NCBI GenBank assembly: GCA_043763625.1
Contig: JAYULL010000188.1
Location: forward strand, 1-64,000
DNA from: Rubrolithibacter sp043763625
GTDB lineage: Bacteria > Bacteroidota > Bacteroidia > Sphingobacteriales > Sphingobacteriaceae
Reading direction: 5' to 3'
DNA: 64,000 nucleotides
Numbering within the stretch: the first letter of the stretch is position 1; each line of letters opens with the position of its first letter. Below, one piece after another: positions 17,282 to 25,458 of the stretch. Position numbers and translations under genes: made by a program. Under the pieces are notes generated by a model. It saw only the letters and a list, made by a program, of their open reading frames with translations, made no database searches and was not told the DNA's origin.

Positions 17282-17297
17282 TTTAGATTAGTCTAAA
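17282..17297 (+). promoter_or_regulatory. MntR/DtxR-type operator
   Basis: TTTAGATTAGTCTAAA is a 16-bp palindrome with 7 of 8 matched pairs. It resembles the TTTAG-rich dyads bound by DtxR-family manganese and iron repressors. It occupies the -33 region of the mntR promoter, 9 nt upstream of the -7 box, so metal-loaded MntR binding there should block its own operon. Confidence 0.65.
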
Positions 17298-17305
17298 TTT
17301 ATGAT

Positions 17306-17313
17306 TAGGTTTG
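17306..17313 (+). promoter_or_regulatory. -7 box of the mntR operon
   Basis: TAGGTTTG matches TAnnTTTG and ends 19 nt before the mntR ATG. The operator palindrome lies just upstream. Confidence 0.55.
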
Positions 17314-17332
17314 TAAAATTATCATTAAAACT

Positions 17333-17986
17333 ATGGCTTCTTTAACGGAGGAGAATTACTTAAAAACGATCTACCATTTAAGTCTTGGCGAGAACTCTGC
17401 TGTAAGCACAAATAATATAGCCGATGTGGTTAATACAAAAGCTTCTTCGGTTACAGATATGCTAAAAAAGCTGTCGGATAAAGAGCTGATTAATTACATT
17501 AAATACCAAGGTGTAACTCTCACAGAAAAAGGGAAAAACAAAGCGCTGAACATTGTAAGACGGCATCGGTTGTGGGAGGTGTTTTTAGTGGAAAAACTAC
17601 AATTTAAGTGGGACGAAGTACACGATATAGCTGAAGAACTCGAGCATATTCAATCGGACACCTTGATAGATCGGCTCGAAGATTTTTTAGGTAACCCGAA
17701 AACAGACCCTCATGGCGATTTAATTCCCGATAAGCACGGAAAGTTTTACAAAAAAGAGTTTACGCAGGTAACGAAACTGCAACCGGGTACAGGCGGTGTA
17801 ATTTGCGGAGTAAGAGAGCATTCTTCTAAGTTTTTGCAGTACCTGGAAAAAATAGGACTAACGCTCGGCCAAAAAATTATATTAAAAGAAATTATTGAGT
17901 TCGACGGGTCGGTAATAATTGAAATAAACAATAGAGAGTTAACCATCAGCCGCGAAGTGGCAAAAAATATTCTGATAGCATTATGA
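17333..17986 (+). CDS. mntR: Manganese/iron-dependent repressor, DtxR/MntR family
   Basis: Metalloregulator that represses metal uptake when the ion is plentiful. The N-terminal winged helix (about 1-62, VSTNNIADVVNTKASSVTDMLKKL) is followed by the dimerisation domain, with likely metal ligands His78, Glu101, Glu104 and His105 in the same spacing as B. subtilis MntR. A C-terminal FeoA/SH3-like domain (about 145-217) makes it 217 residues, the long DtxR form. It overlaps mntH by 4 bases. Manganese is inferred from the Nramp neighbour; iron cannot be excluded. Confidence 0.88.
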   Translation: MASLTEENYLKTIYHLSLGENSAVSTNNIADVVNTKASSVTDMLKKLSDKELINYIKYQGVTLTEKGKNKALNIVRRHRLWEVFLVEKLQFKWDEVHDIAEELEHIQSDTLIDRLEDFLGNPKTDPHGDLIPDKHGKFYKKEFTQVTKLQPGTGGVICGVREHSSKFLQYLEKIGLTLGQKIILKEIIEFDGSVIIEINNRELTISREVAKNILIAL

Positions 17987-19854
17987 GCCGAAACTACAGC
18001 GAGTCACTAAGTGAAGTTCACTCTTCCGTGAAAACGGAAGGCAAAACCGGATGGCGAAAGCTGTTTTCGTTTATCGGCCCTGCTTATTTAGTGAGCGTCG
18101 GTTACATGGATCCTGGAAATTGGGCGACGGACCTTGCCGGAGGAAGCAGATTCGGATATAGCTTGATTTGGGTACTGCTTATGTCGAACCTTATCGCCTT
18201 ACTCTTACAATCGTTAAGTGCACGTTTAGGTATTGTTAGAGGACTGGATTTAGCACAAGCGTCAAAAAATACTTATCCGAGCTTTATTAACTATCCTCTG
18301 TATGTATTGGCGCAGTTAGCGATAATAGCGTGCGACTTGGCGGAGATTATCGGGATGGCTATCGGTTTAAATTTGCTTTTCGGGCTTCCGCTGATTTGGG
18401 GAATTTCACTAACCATACTCGACACTATTCTCCTTCTCTTTCTGCTGAATAAGGGAATGCGCAAAATGGAGACCTTTATTGTGTCTATGGTTTTTATCGT
18501 AGGCATATCGTTTTTAACTGAAATGTTTATCGTTAAACCCTCGATAATTGATATTGCTTCCGGATTTAAACCGTCGATTCTTTCCGGTGAGGCTTTGTAT
18601 ATAGCTATCGGTATTATCGGAGCTACCGTTATGCCTCATAACCTGTATTTGCATTCGTCATTGGTGCAAACTCGTAAAATCGACAGATCACCTAAGGGAA
18701 TCGGGGAAGCCTTGAAATTTAATCTTATAGATACCACTATTGCGCTTAATTTGGCTTTTTTTGTTAATGCTTCAATTCTCATACTTGCGGCTACCGCTTT
18801 TTACAAAAACGGCCTATTTGAAGTAGCAGAAATTCAAGACGCCCATAAGCTCCTGAGCAATATTTTCGGGTCGCTTGCTCCTGCCCTTTTTGCAATAGCA
18901 CTTATTGCATCAGGTCAGAGCTCCACAATTACCGGAACTTTAGCGGGTCAAATCATTATGGAAGGACATTTAAACTTAAGAATTCAACCTTGGCTGCGCC
19001 GTTTAATAACTCGTCTTCTTGCTATAATTCCGGCCTTTTTTACCATTATGTATTTTGGGGAAGGGGCTTTAGGAAAGCTATTGGTTCTGAGTCAGGTAGT
19101 ATTAAGTATGCAATTAGGCTTTGCTATAATTCCGCTTATTCATATCACTTCGAGCCGAAAAGAAATGAAGGAGTTTGCAATAAAACGGTGGGTGAAAATA
19201 TGTGCTTGGGCAAGTGCCCTTTTAATTATATCCCTAAATATCAAGCTGGTTATCGGAGAGGTTAGCGAGTGGATTAATTCTGAAACTAGTGCCTGGTGGA
19301 TTTACGTTTTCGTATTTCCGCTGATAATAGGAAGCGCTGTTTTGCTGATTTACATCTTTATTTTCCCGATTTTAAAAAATAAAACGTATTCGTTAAGCAA
19401 TATTCCCCATGGCGAAGCCTTGGATATTAGTCCCGGAGAAACGATATCCTATGAACGAATCGGAATCCCGGTAGACTTTTCTAAAAATGATTTAAATACC
19501 ATTCGGCATGCAATGATGCAGGGTGGAAAAGCCGGGCAGTATTTTTTAATCCACATTGTAGAAACCGCCGGAGCAAGATATCACGGCCAAAACGTACTTG
19601 ATTATGAAACCCGAAGCGATTCGGAGAATCTGGAAAAATATAGAAAAAGCTTAGAGGTATTGGGTTACCGGGCAAAAATTGTTATCGGATTCGGGGCGCC
19701 GGCAACTGCAATATCACAAGTAACTAAGGACAATAAAATAGATCTATTGGTAATGGGTGCCCATGGTCACGCCGGAATCAGTGATGTAATATTCGGCACC
19801 ACCCTAGAATCTGTAAGGCACAAGGTTAATATTCCGGTTTTAATAATAAAATGA
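17983..19854 (+). CDS. mntH: Nramp metal transporter fused to a UspA domain
   Basis: Proton-coupled divalent metal importer of the inner membrane, probably for manganese. The Nramp metal-site motifs DPGNWATD (43-50, TM1) and MPHNLYLH (217-224, TM6) are intact, and about eleven hydrophobic segments fill residues 25-460. A universal-stress-protein domain of about 145 residues ends the protein (ISYERIGIPVDFS onward), with the nucleotide-loop motif GAHGHAG (592-598). At 623 residues it is about 200 longer than plain MntH. It overlaps mntR (ATGA), and the TonB receptor follows after 18 nt. The UspA part may gate transport by nucleotide binding; that is inference. Confidence 0.9.
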   Translation: MSRNYSESLSEVHSSVKTEGKTGWRKLFSFIGPAYLVSVGYMDPGNWATDLAGGSRFGYSLIWVLLMSNLIALLLQSLSARLGIVRGLDLAQASKNTYPSFINYPLYVLAQLAIIACDLAEIIGMAIGLNLLFGLPLIWGISLTILDTILLLFLLNKGMRKMETFIVSMVFIVGISFLTEMFIVKPSIIDIASGFKPSILSGEALYIAIGIIGATVMPHNLYLHSSLVQTRKIDRSPKGIGEALKFNLIDTTIALNLAFFVNASILILAATAFYKNGLFEVAEIQDAHKLLSNIFGSLAPALFAIALIASGQSSTITGTLAGQIIMEGHLNLRIQPWLRRLITRLLAIIPAFFTIMYFGEGALGKLLVLSQVVLSMQLGFAIIPLIHITSSRKEMKEFAIKRWVKICAWASALLIISLNIKLVIGEVSEWINSETSAWWIYVFVFPLIIGSAVLLIYIFIFPILKNKTYSLSNIPHGEALDISPGETISYERIGIPVDFSKNDLNTIRHAMMQGGKAGQYFLIHIVETAGARYHGQNVLDYETRSDSENLEKYRKSLEVLGYRAKIVIGFGAPATAISQVTKDNKIDLLVMGAHGHAGISDVIFGTTLESVRHKVNIPVLIIK

Positions 19855-19872
19855 TGCAAAAAGTAGGGCCTT

Positions 19873-22110
19873 ATGAAAAACAGAATCTTGACACTTTACT
19901 TACTACTTGCAGCACTTCCGGCATTAGCACAACAAGACACGGTACGAGGCAGAGTAACAGATAAGGAAACTCAAACAGGGCTGGCCTTTGTCGAAGTTTC
20001 GTTACCTAAAACAAAAATCTCTGTTCAAACAGATTCTGTAGGAAACTTTGCAATTACGGTTCCTGCAGAAGCAGGTTCTTTACGATTTTCTTATGTAGGA
20101 TACCAGCCGAGAACTGTAATTATAAAAGACTTAAAGATTCGGAACGGACCTGTTGAACTCACTTCCAATAAAAATAATTTAGACGAAGTAGTAGTAACCG
20201 GAACGTTGAAAGAAATTTCGAGACTTAAATCCGCAGTTCCTGTGGAGATTATTACACCGCAATTTTTTCGAAAAAATCCTACTCCAAGCCTTTTTGAGGC
20301 AGTTGGAATGCTGAACGGCGTACAACCGCAACTAAATTGTAATGTTTGCAATACCGGCGACATTCATATTAACGGCATGGAAGGACCTTATACCATGATA
20401 CTGATTGACGGAATGCCTATTGTAAGCAGCCTTTCTACGGTCTACGGCCTTAGCGGAATCCCAAACAGTATTGTAGAACGCATTGAAGTAGTAAAAGGCC
20501 CGGCATCTTCCCTTTACGGATCGGAAGCAATGGGCGGAATCATAAACGTGATAACAAAAAACCCGGTAAAAGCTTCAAAGCTAAGTGTTGACTTTTCGGG
20601 CACTTCATGGAAAGAATTTAACGCAGATGCGGCCGTTAAAATGCTATCAAAGAAAACAGAAAACCTGTTAGGTATAAGTTATTTCAATTACAGCGAGCCT
20701 TACGATAAAAATAAAGACGGATTCACGGATGTTACGTTGCAAAACAGAATTTCCATTTTCGATAAAATAAATTTTATAAGAAAAAGCAGTCGCTTGGCAA
20801 GTTTAGGAGGCAGATATGTTTATGAAGATCGCTGGGGCGGACAAACCGGTTGGAATAAACAATGGCGGGGAACAGATTCAATTTATGGCGAGAGTATTTA
20901 CACTAAGCGCTATGAAATAATCGGTTTATATCAGCTTCCCGTTGAGGAGAAGTTCATTTTTCAGTTCTCTTATAATTGGCATAACCAAAACTCATATTAC
21001 GGCACAACGCCCTATTTCGCTAACCAACAGGTCGCCTTTGGTCAATTGTTCTGGGATAAAGAAATTAAAAAACATAACCTGCTCTTTGGGACCTCTGTTC
21101 GATTTACCCGTTATGATGATAACACCATAGGAACATCAGACATTGCCGGAAACAATCGGCCCGAAAAAACTCCGATACCGGGAATTTTTGTTCAGGATGA
21201 ATGGACAATTTCCGATGTTAATACGCTGCTTTTTGGATATCGCTACGACTATCAAAAGAATCACGGCGGTATTCATTCCCCTCGCATTGCATACAAATGG
21301 GCGCCCAATTCAGCAAATACCATACGGGTAAGTGCGGGTACCGGATTTAGAGTTGTCAATCTTTTTACAGAAGATCATGCAGCCTTAACAGGATCGAGGG
21401 AAGTGGTCATCAAAGAAAAACTTAATCCTGAAAGGTCATTTAATGCCAACCTAAACTACGTGCTTAAAGTTCCCGGAAATGGTTACTTGCTTAACTTTGA
21501 CGCAACAGGGTTCTACTCGTATTTCACAAACAAGATAGTCGGAGATTTTGATTCTGATCCTCAAAAAATCATTTATGACAATCTGAACGGATACGCGGTA
21601 TCAAAAGGAGTTTCTTTAAACAGTGAATTGGCTTTCGATTTTCCCTTAAAAGCAATTGCCGGGGTGAGTTACATGAACGTTTACCAAATGGAAAAAGATG
21701 CCAATAGTTTATCACAAAAAAACAGACAGCTACATTCTCCTACTTGGTCCGGCAATTTTGTAGTCTCCTACACACTAAAAAACCGAATTACAGTTGATTT
21801 AACGGGCAAGTGGTCAGGCCCGATGCGACTTCCTATTCTTCCAAACGACTATCGGCCGGAGTTCTCGCCGAATCACAGCATAGTTAATTTGCAGCTCAGC
21901 AGGAAGTTCAACAGCGGAATTGAGGTTTACGGCGGAGTGAAAAACTTATTCAACTTTGTTCCCGGGAACCCGATAATGCGCCCATTTGATCCTTTTGATA
22001 AAAACATTGGAGTTAATAATCCTAACGGCTACACATTCGACCCGAATTACAATTACGCATCGCTGCAAGGAAGCAGGGGATTTTTAGGATTAAGATACTT
22101 GTTGAAATGA
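19873..22110 (+). CDS. TonB-dependent outer-membrane receptor of the mntR operon
   Basis: Outer-membrane transporter energised by TonB. A signal peptide ends at ALAQ (residue 20). A carboxypeptidase-regulatory-like domain (about 24-100) leads to the TonB box LDEVVVTG (103-110) and the plug (about 112-228, ILIDGMPIV, RIEVVKGPASSLYGSEAMGG). The 22-strand barrel ends in a terminal aromatic-rich strand GFLGLRYLLK. The plug holds a CxxC pair (Cys156, Cys159) just before GDIHINGMEGPYT. Being in the mntR-mntH operon points to metal or metal-complex uptake. It overlaps the thioredoxin-like gene by 4 bases. Confidence 0.88.
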   Translation: MKNRILTLYLLLAALPALAQQDTVRGRVTDKETQTGLAFVEVSLPKTKISVQTDSVGNFAITVPAEAGSLRFSYVGYQPRTVIIKDLKIRNGPVELTSNKNNLDEVVVTGTLKEISRLKSAVPVEIITPQFFRKNPTPSLFEAVGMLNGVQPQLNCNVCNTGDIHINGMEGPYTMILIDGMPIVSSLSTVYGLSGIPNSIVERIEVVKGPASSLYGSEAMGGIINVITKNPVKASKLSVDFSGTSWKEFNADAAVKMLSKKTENLLGISYFNYSEPYDKNKDGFTDVTLQNRISIFDKINFIRKSSRLASLGGRYVYEDRWGGQTGWNKQWRGTDSIYGESIYTKRYEIIGLYQLPVEEKFIFQFSYNWHNQNSYYGTTPYFANQQVAFGQLFWDKEIKKHNLLFGTSVRFTRYDDNTIGTSDIAGNNRPEKTPIPGIFVQDEWTISDVNTLLFGYRYDYQKNHGGIHSPRIAYKWAPNSANTIRVSAGTGFRVVNLFTEDHAALTGSREVVIKEKLNPERSFNANLNYVLKVPGNGYLLNFDATGFYSYFTNKIVGDFDSDPQKIIYDNLNGYAVSKGVSLNSELAFDFPLKAIAGVSYMNVYQMEKDANSLSQKNRQLHSPTWSGNFVVSYTLKNRITVDLTGKWSGPMRLPILPNDYRPEFSPNHSIVNLQLSRKFNSGIEVYGGVKNLFNFVPGNPIMRPFDPFDKNIGVNNPNGYTFDPNYNYASLQGSRGFLGLRYLLK

Positions 22111-22595
22111 AAGCATTTGTAGTTTTTTTAATTCTGTTGCTGCAAACCGTCACGAGTCCCTCGCAAAATCTAGTCTATACTAATTTTCAAGAATTAGCCG
22201 GGAAGATGAAAATCGACCCGAAACCGGTGATTATAAAACTTTATACCAACTGGTGTACTTACTGCAAACTACAGGATGAGCAACTCAAAAACCGCGATAC
22301 GCTTTCAGCTTATATTCAAAAGAACTTTTATATTTTAAATTTTAATGCCGAGAGCCGGGAAGACGTTGCTTTTAATAATACCGTTTACAAATTTAAACCT
22401 CAAGGGTTATCCGGTGGAATCAATGAACTTACTTTATCCCTTGCCCGAGAAACCAAAGAGTTGTCTTACCCCTATTGGGTGATTCTCGACGACAAATACA
22501 ATATAAGAACTTGGCATCAAGGTTACTTGAAAAATAAGAATCTGATGTTACTTTTGAAGAGTGTGGTTGAAAGCAAAAACCTATCGCTTAAATAA
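22107..22595 (+). CDS. Exported thioredoxin-fold protein
   Basis: A 162-residue protein with a signal peptide (about 1-19) and a thioredoxin fold: IIKLYTNWCTYCKLQD holds the redox motif WCTYC (Cys50, Cys53). A longer insertion and the cis-Pro-region analogue SYPYWVILDDKY follow. It is likely periplasmic and acts as a disulfide reductase or isomerase. It is translationally coupled to the TonB receptor, whose plug also carries a CxxC pair, so it may keep those cysteines reduced. smpB follows after 16 nt. Confidence 0.8.
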   Translation: MKAFVVFLILLLQTVTSPSQNLVYTNFQELAGKMKIDPKPVIIKLYTNWCTYCKLQDEQLKNRDTLSAYIQKNFYILNFNAESREDVAFNNTVYKFKPQGLSGGINELTLSLARETKELSYPYWVILDDKYNIRTWHQGYLKNKNLMLLLKSVVESKNLSLK

Positions 22596-22611
22596 GTGTA
22601 GTTAGACCGTA

Positions 22612-23061
22612 ATGAGTAATAATTTAAACATTAAAAATAAAAGAGCTTATTTCGAATATCATATCCTCGATAAGTACAATGCGGGCCTGAAATTACTCGG
22701 GACCGAAATAAAATCTATACGAGAAGGTAAGGCAAATCTTACTGACGCCTTTTGTACTTTTCTAAGCGATACGCTCTATGTCAGGAATTTACACATCGCC
22801 GAATATTCGCACGGCTCGTTCTATAATCATGAAGCTAAACGCGACAGAGTTCTGTTACTCACAAAAAAAGAACTTAAAAAGCTGAAGGAAAAAAGCGAGG
22901 AAAAAGGCTTTACAATAGTTCCGTTAACGTTATTTATCAGCGAACGCGGTTTCGCAAAATTAGAAATCGGCCTTGCACAAGGAAAGAAAACTTTTGATAA
23001 ACGCGAAACAATGAAAGAACGCGATTCGAAAATTGAAATGGAACGGGCAATGAAGCGGTAG
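22612..23061 (+). CDS. smpB: SsrA-binding protein
   Basis: Partner of tmRNA in rescuing stalled ribosomes. The protein begins NLNIKNKRAYFEYHILDKY and keeps GLKLLGTEIKSIREGKANLTDAF and the FINEAKR-like SHGSFYNHEAKRDR segment. The C-terminal basic tail, which enters the decoding site, ends KIEMERAMKR. Length, 149 residues, is typical. Only 16 nt separate it from the upstream gene, so read-through from the mntR operon is possible. The ssrA RNA gene is not in the window. Confidence 0.95.
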   Translation: MSNNLNIKNKRAYFEYHILDKYNAGLKLLGTEIKSIREGKANLTDAFCTFLSDTLYVRNLHIAEYSHGSFYNHEAKRDRVLLLTKKELKKLKEKSEEKGFTIVPLTLFISERGFAKLEIGLAQGKKTFDKRETMKERDSKIEMERAMKR

Positions 23062-23135
23062 AAAAAGTTAAAGTTTTAAGTCAAAAGTTTTAAGTTTTAG
23101 CTGAGAACTAAAAGCTGAGCGCTCAAAGCCGAAAG
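23062..23135. repeat. Degenerate AAGTTTT/AGCTGAG intergenic repeats
   Basis: Between convergent genes lies a patch of near-repeats: TTAAAGTTTTAAGTCAAAAGTTTTAAG-type units, then TTTTAGCTGAGAACTAAAAGCTGAG and the palindrome GAGCGCTC. TTTTAG and CTAAAA can pair into a small stem. The word family AGCTGA recurs at 45509-45672 and in variant form at 41097-41200. Confidence 0.5.
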
Positions 23136-24161
23136 CTACTTTCCGAACTTAAGCTTTAGCTGCTCCAGCATATCGTTAGTAATCGGTTCAGCTTTTTTTG
23201 GATTTTGTGCCGGCCTCGAATTCTGAGGTTGTCGGTTCTCCTGATTTTTATTGTAAGCCGGTCGCGGCGCACTATTTCTTTCTGCGTTAACGGGCTTATT
23301 TAAATCCTCACGGTTTATTTCAATAGTGGTTTCTGTTTGCTTTTTAATGATAATTTTTTTGTCATTCCAGCGAACCCAAATTTTTTCTAAACAACGTTTC
23401 GTATAAAGCGGAAATTCACCTTGCTGCATCCACGAATAGTAGCTGGGTTCGGCGTGGAATACATCTTCTACCCTTTTGCCTTTATGCTTCCCGAAATTGA
23501 AAACTTCTTCGCCTGATTCGTTAAATACAATTCGTCCGGCAAAATCAACAGGGCGACTAAGATTAGTAAAGTCATGGAGTGCCTCTACGTCATTAACAAC
23601 CGGCTTTGATTTGTTCCCCTTCTTATCTTCCCATTCGGCATCTCGGTACCGATCTAACTGCGCCAACAGAACTTCGTAGGTTGCTTTAATATCTGCCTCG
23701 GCTGAGTGTGCTTTTTCGATAGTTTTTCCGCAATAAAATTGATAGGCTGCCTTAAGTGTCCGCTGCTCCATTTGATGAAAGATGTTCTGAACATCCACAA
23801 ACTTCCGGTGCTCCAAATCAAAATCAACACCGGCTCTTAAAAACTCTTCGAGCAGCATGGGGATATCGAATTTATTGGAATTATATCCTGCTAAATCACA
23901 GTTATCCAAGAATGCAGCAAGTTCAGGGGCTATTTCTTTAAACGTGGAAGCGTCTCTAACGGTTTCGTCGTAAATACCGTGGATCAGGGAAGATTCAAGA
24001 GGAATGGGCTTTTGAGGATTAATATATGTCGTTTTTATCTCTTCGCTGCTGTCGGGCATGGCTTTAAGAATAGAAATCTCGACGATTCGATCTATACCTA
24101 TTGCAGTACCCGTAGTCTCCAGATCGAAAAAAGCCAAGGGACGTTTTAAATTCAGCTTCAT
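23136..24161 (-). CDS. DEDDh 3'-5' exonuclease, DnaQ-like
   Basis: A 341-residue nuclease. The exonuclease motifs are complete: ExoI FFDLETTG (Asp13, Glu15), ExoII YNSNKFDIPML (Asp99), ExoIII HSAEADIKAT (His152, Asp157). Residues about 218-260 form a small second domain (NFGKHKGKRVEDV, then YYSWMQQGEFPLYTK), known from exonucleases of this group, and a disordered Asn/Gln/Pro-rich linker follows to the C-terminus. It may proofread, degrade DNA ends or process RNA. It stands apart from DNA polymerase genes. Confidence 0.82.
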   Translation of the reverse strand: MKLNLKRPLAFFDLETTGTAIGIDRIVEISILKAMPDSSEEIKTTYINPQKPIPLESSLIHGIYDETVRDASTFKEIAPELAAFLDNCDLAGYNSNKFDIPMLLEEFLRAGVDFDLEHRKFVDVQNIFHQMEQRTLKAAYQFYCGKTIEKAHSAEADIKATYEVLLAQLDRYRDAEWEDKKGNKSKPVVNDVEALHDFTNLSRPVDFAGRIVFNESGEEVFNFGKHKGKRVEDVFHAEPSYYSWMQQGEFPLYTKRCLEKIWVRWNDKKIIIKKQTETTIEINREDLNKPVNAERNSAPRPAYNKNQENRQPQNSRPAQNPKKAEPITNDMLEQLKLKFGK

Positions 24162-24277
24162 AATAGTACTGCAAATGTGAGAAAATAGTATGAATATAAG
24201 CTATTCTATTGTTTTTAAAGTTTTAGTTACCGGAGAAGCCTTGGAGCGTTAACACTTACTAAATAAGTTAAAAAGGG

Positions 24278-24394
24278 CTAGCCGAAAATTAGAATTCCGG
24301 CAATAATCCCCACAAGCATAATGAGATACAGCAAAATTTCCGTCTTTGCAAATCGCTTATATTTAGTCCAAAAGGAGTACTCGTCTTTCTTCAT
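24278..24394 (-). CDS. 38-residue single-pass membrane protein
   Basis: A short frame, ATG at 24394 to TAG at 24278. It has a charged head (MKKDEYSFWTKYKRFAKTE) and one strongly hydrophobic helix (ILLYLIMLVGIIAGILIFG). A full promoter, TTG (24447-24445), 20 nt and TAACTTTG (24424-24417), ends 22 nt before the start. The promoter, the clean membrane-helix pattern and the positive-inside head support a real gene. Function is unknown. Confidence 0.65.
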   Translation of the reverse strand: MKKDEYSFWTKYKRFAKTEILLYLIMLVGIIAGILIFG

Positions 24395-24416
24395 AAATTT
24401 TAAATCAGTTCGATGA

Positions 24417-24447
24417 CAAAGTTAACCGCTTTTGATTTGTACCTCAA
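24417..24447 (-). promoter_or_regulatory. Promoter of the 38-residue protein gene
   Basis: Minus-strand TTG (24447-24445), a 20-nt spacer and TAACTTTG (24424-24417) fit the Bacteroidota consensus. It overlaps the plus-strand promoter at 24436-24468, giving an interlocked divergent pair. Confidence 0.55.
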
Positions 24448-24468
24448 CAGTTTGTTTTTATATTTTTG
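24436..24468 (+). promoter_or_regulatory. Promoter of the CrtA-like gene
   Basis: TTTG (24436-24439), a 21-nt spacer and TATTTTTG (24461-24468) fit the consensus. The box ends 6 nt before the ATG at 24475, so the transcript is probably leaderless. Confidence 0.55.
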
Positions 24469-24474
24469 GGTTAC

Positions 24475-25173
24475 ATGATTGTAGCATTCACCATCGTTCG
24501 ATATCGGAAATCACTTATCCCGCTTGCTCTGTTTGCCATGGCACTTCACCGCCTTCCCTTATACTTAAATAAAAAGTGCAGCTTTTGGAAGTTGTTCGGA
24601 AGCGGTAAAAACGGAACTTTCAGTTTAACCCCGGATTGGCAACAATGGGGCTTAATTTCAACTTGGCCGGATTTAAATGACTGGGAGGATTTTGATAAAA
24701 ACTCTTCGGTTAGCAAGTGGTGGAAAAGGTTTTGCACAGACAAATTTACAATGCTTTGCAGTCCTGTTGCCGGGCATGGAAAGTGGGACGAAAAGGAACC
24801 CTTTAAATACGAACAGGATTTAGCCTTCGAAGGACCGGTTGTGGTGCTCACCCGGGCTACTATTCGAATAAGTAAATTAAAAGACTTTTGGCAACATGTA
24901 AACCCGGTAGCAGATGTATTAAAATCATCTGCCGGTTTTATTACTTCCTTTGGCATAGGCGAAGCTCCGGTTTACAAGCAAGCAACTATTTCTATTTGGG
25001 AGAGTTTAGAACATATGAAAAGTTTTTCTTACCAATCTAAAGAACATGCCGAAGTTATTAAAAAAACCCGCACCCGAAATTGGTACAAAGAGGAGCTCTT
25101 TGCTCGATTTGCTCTAATTAAAACAGAAGGATCACTTGCCGGAATTAATCCGATAACAAAAGAAACGATATGA
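24475..25173 (+). CDS. Spheroidene monooxygenase (CrtA)-like protein
   Basis: A 232-residue protein of the CrtA-like family, which has a dimeric alpha/beta-barrel, haem-dependent relative in carotenoid ketolation. Supporting segments are GPVVVLTRATIRISKL, FGIGEAPVYKQATISIWES and the end block KTRTRNWYKEELFARFAL. No other carotenoid gene is in the window, and relatives in non-photosynthetic bacteria may oxidise something else, so the substrate is open. The in-frame TTG at 24466 lies in the promoter box, hence ATG 24475. It overlaps the next gene (ATGA). Confidence 0.7.
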   Translation: MIVAFTIVRYRKSLIPLALFAMALHRLPLYLNKKCSFWKLFGSGKNGTFSLTPDWQQWGLISTWPDLNDWEDFDKNSSVSKWWKRFCTDKFTMLCSPVAGHGKWDEKEPFKYEQDLAFEGPVVVLTRATIRISKLKDFWQHVNPVADVLKSSAGFITSFGIGEAPVYKQATISIWESLEHMKSFSYQSKEHAEVIKKTRTRNWYKEELFARFALIKTEGSLAGINPITKETI

Positions 25174-25418
25174 GAGTAGTTGCAGAATTGCCAAGACCCG
25201 ATTGTAAGATTACAATATTTTATATGAATATGAAATATTTAATCAAGTTTGAAAGAGGCGCTTTTGAGCAAACATATAAAGTATCCGAGATGGATATAAC
25301 CGGAGGAGTGGACGAGATTTTTAAAGTTCTTGACGAAACTTTCATCTCGACAGTGATAGAAAGATTTGAATTAATGCGTCGGGATTTCGGGAATGCATAT
25401 ACATTGTTAGGATATTAA
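25170..25418 (+). CDS. Small conserved-looking protein coupled to the CrtA-like gene
   Basis: An 82-residue soluble protein starting MRVVAELPRPDCKITIFYMN. It then has alternating strand and helix segments (KYLIKFERGAFEQTYKVSEM, DEIFKVLDETFISTVIERFELM). There is no signal or membrane segment. Its 4-base overlap with the preceding stop means coupled translation with the CrtA-like protein, so the two probably act together. I do not recognise the family. Confidence 0.6.
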   Translation: MRVVAELPRPDCKITIFYMNMKYLIKFERGAFEQTYKVSEMDITGGVDEIFKVLDETFISTVIERFELMRRDFGNAYTLLGY

Positions 25419-25458
25419 GTAATTTTTAAATAAGCAATCATAAGATTCAGATTTTCAA

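Noticed and set aside
22107..23061. smpB as a functional member of the mntR operon
   Set aside because: The 16-nt gap allows read-through, but smpB is a housekeeping gene and no evidence ties it to metal supply.
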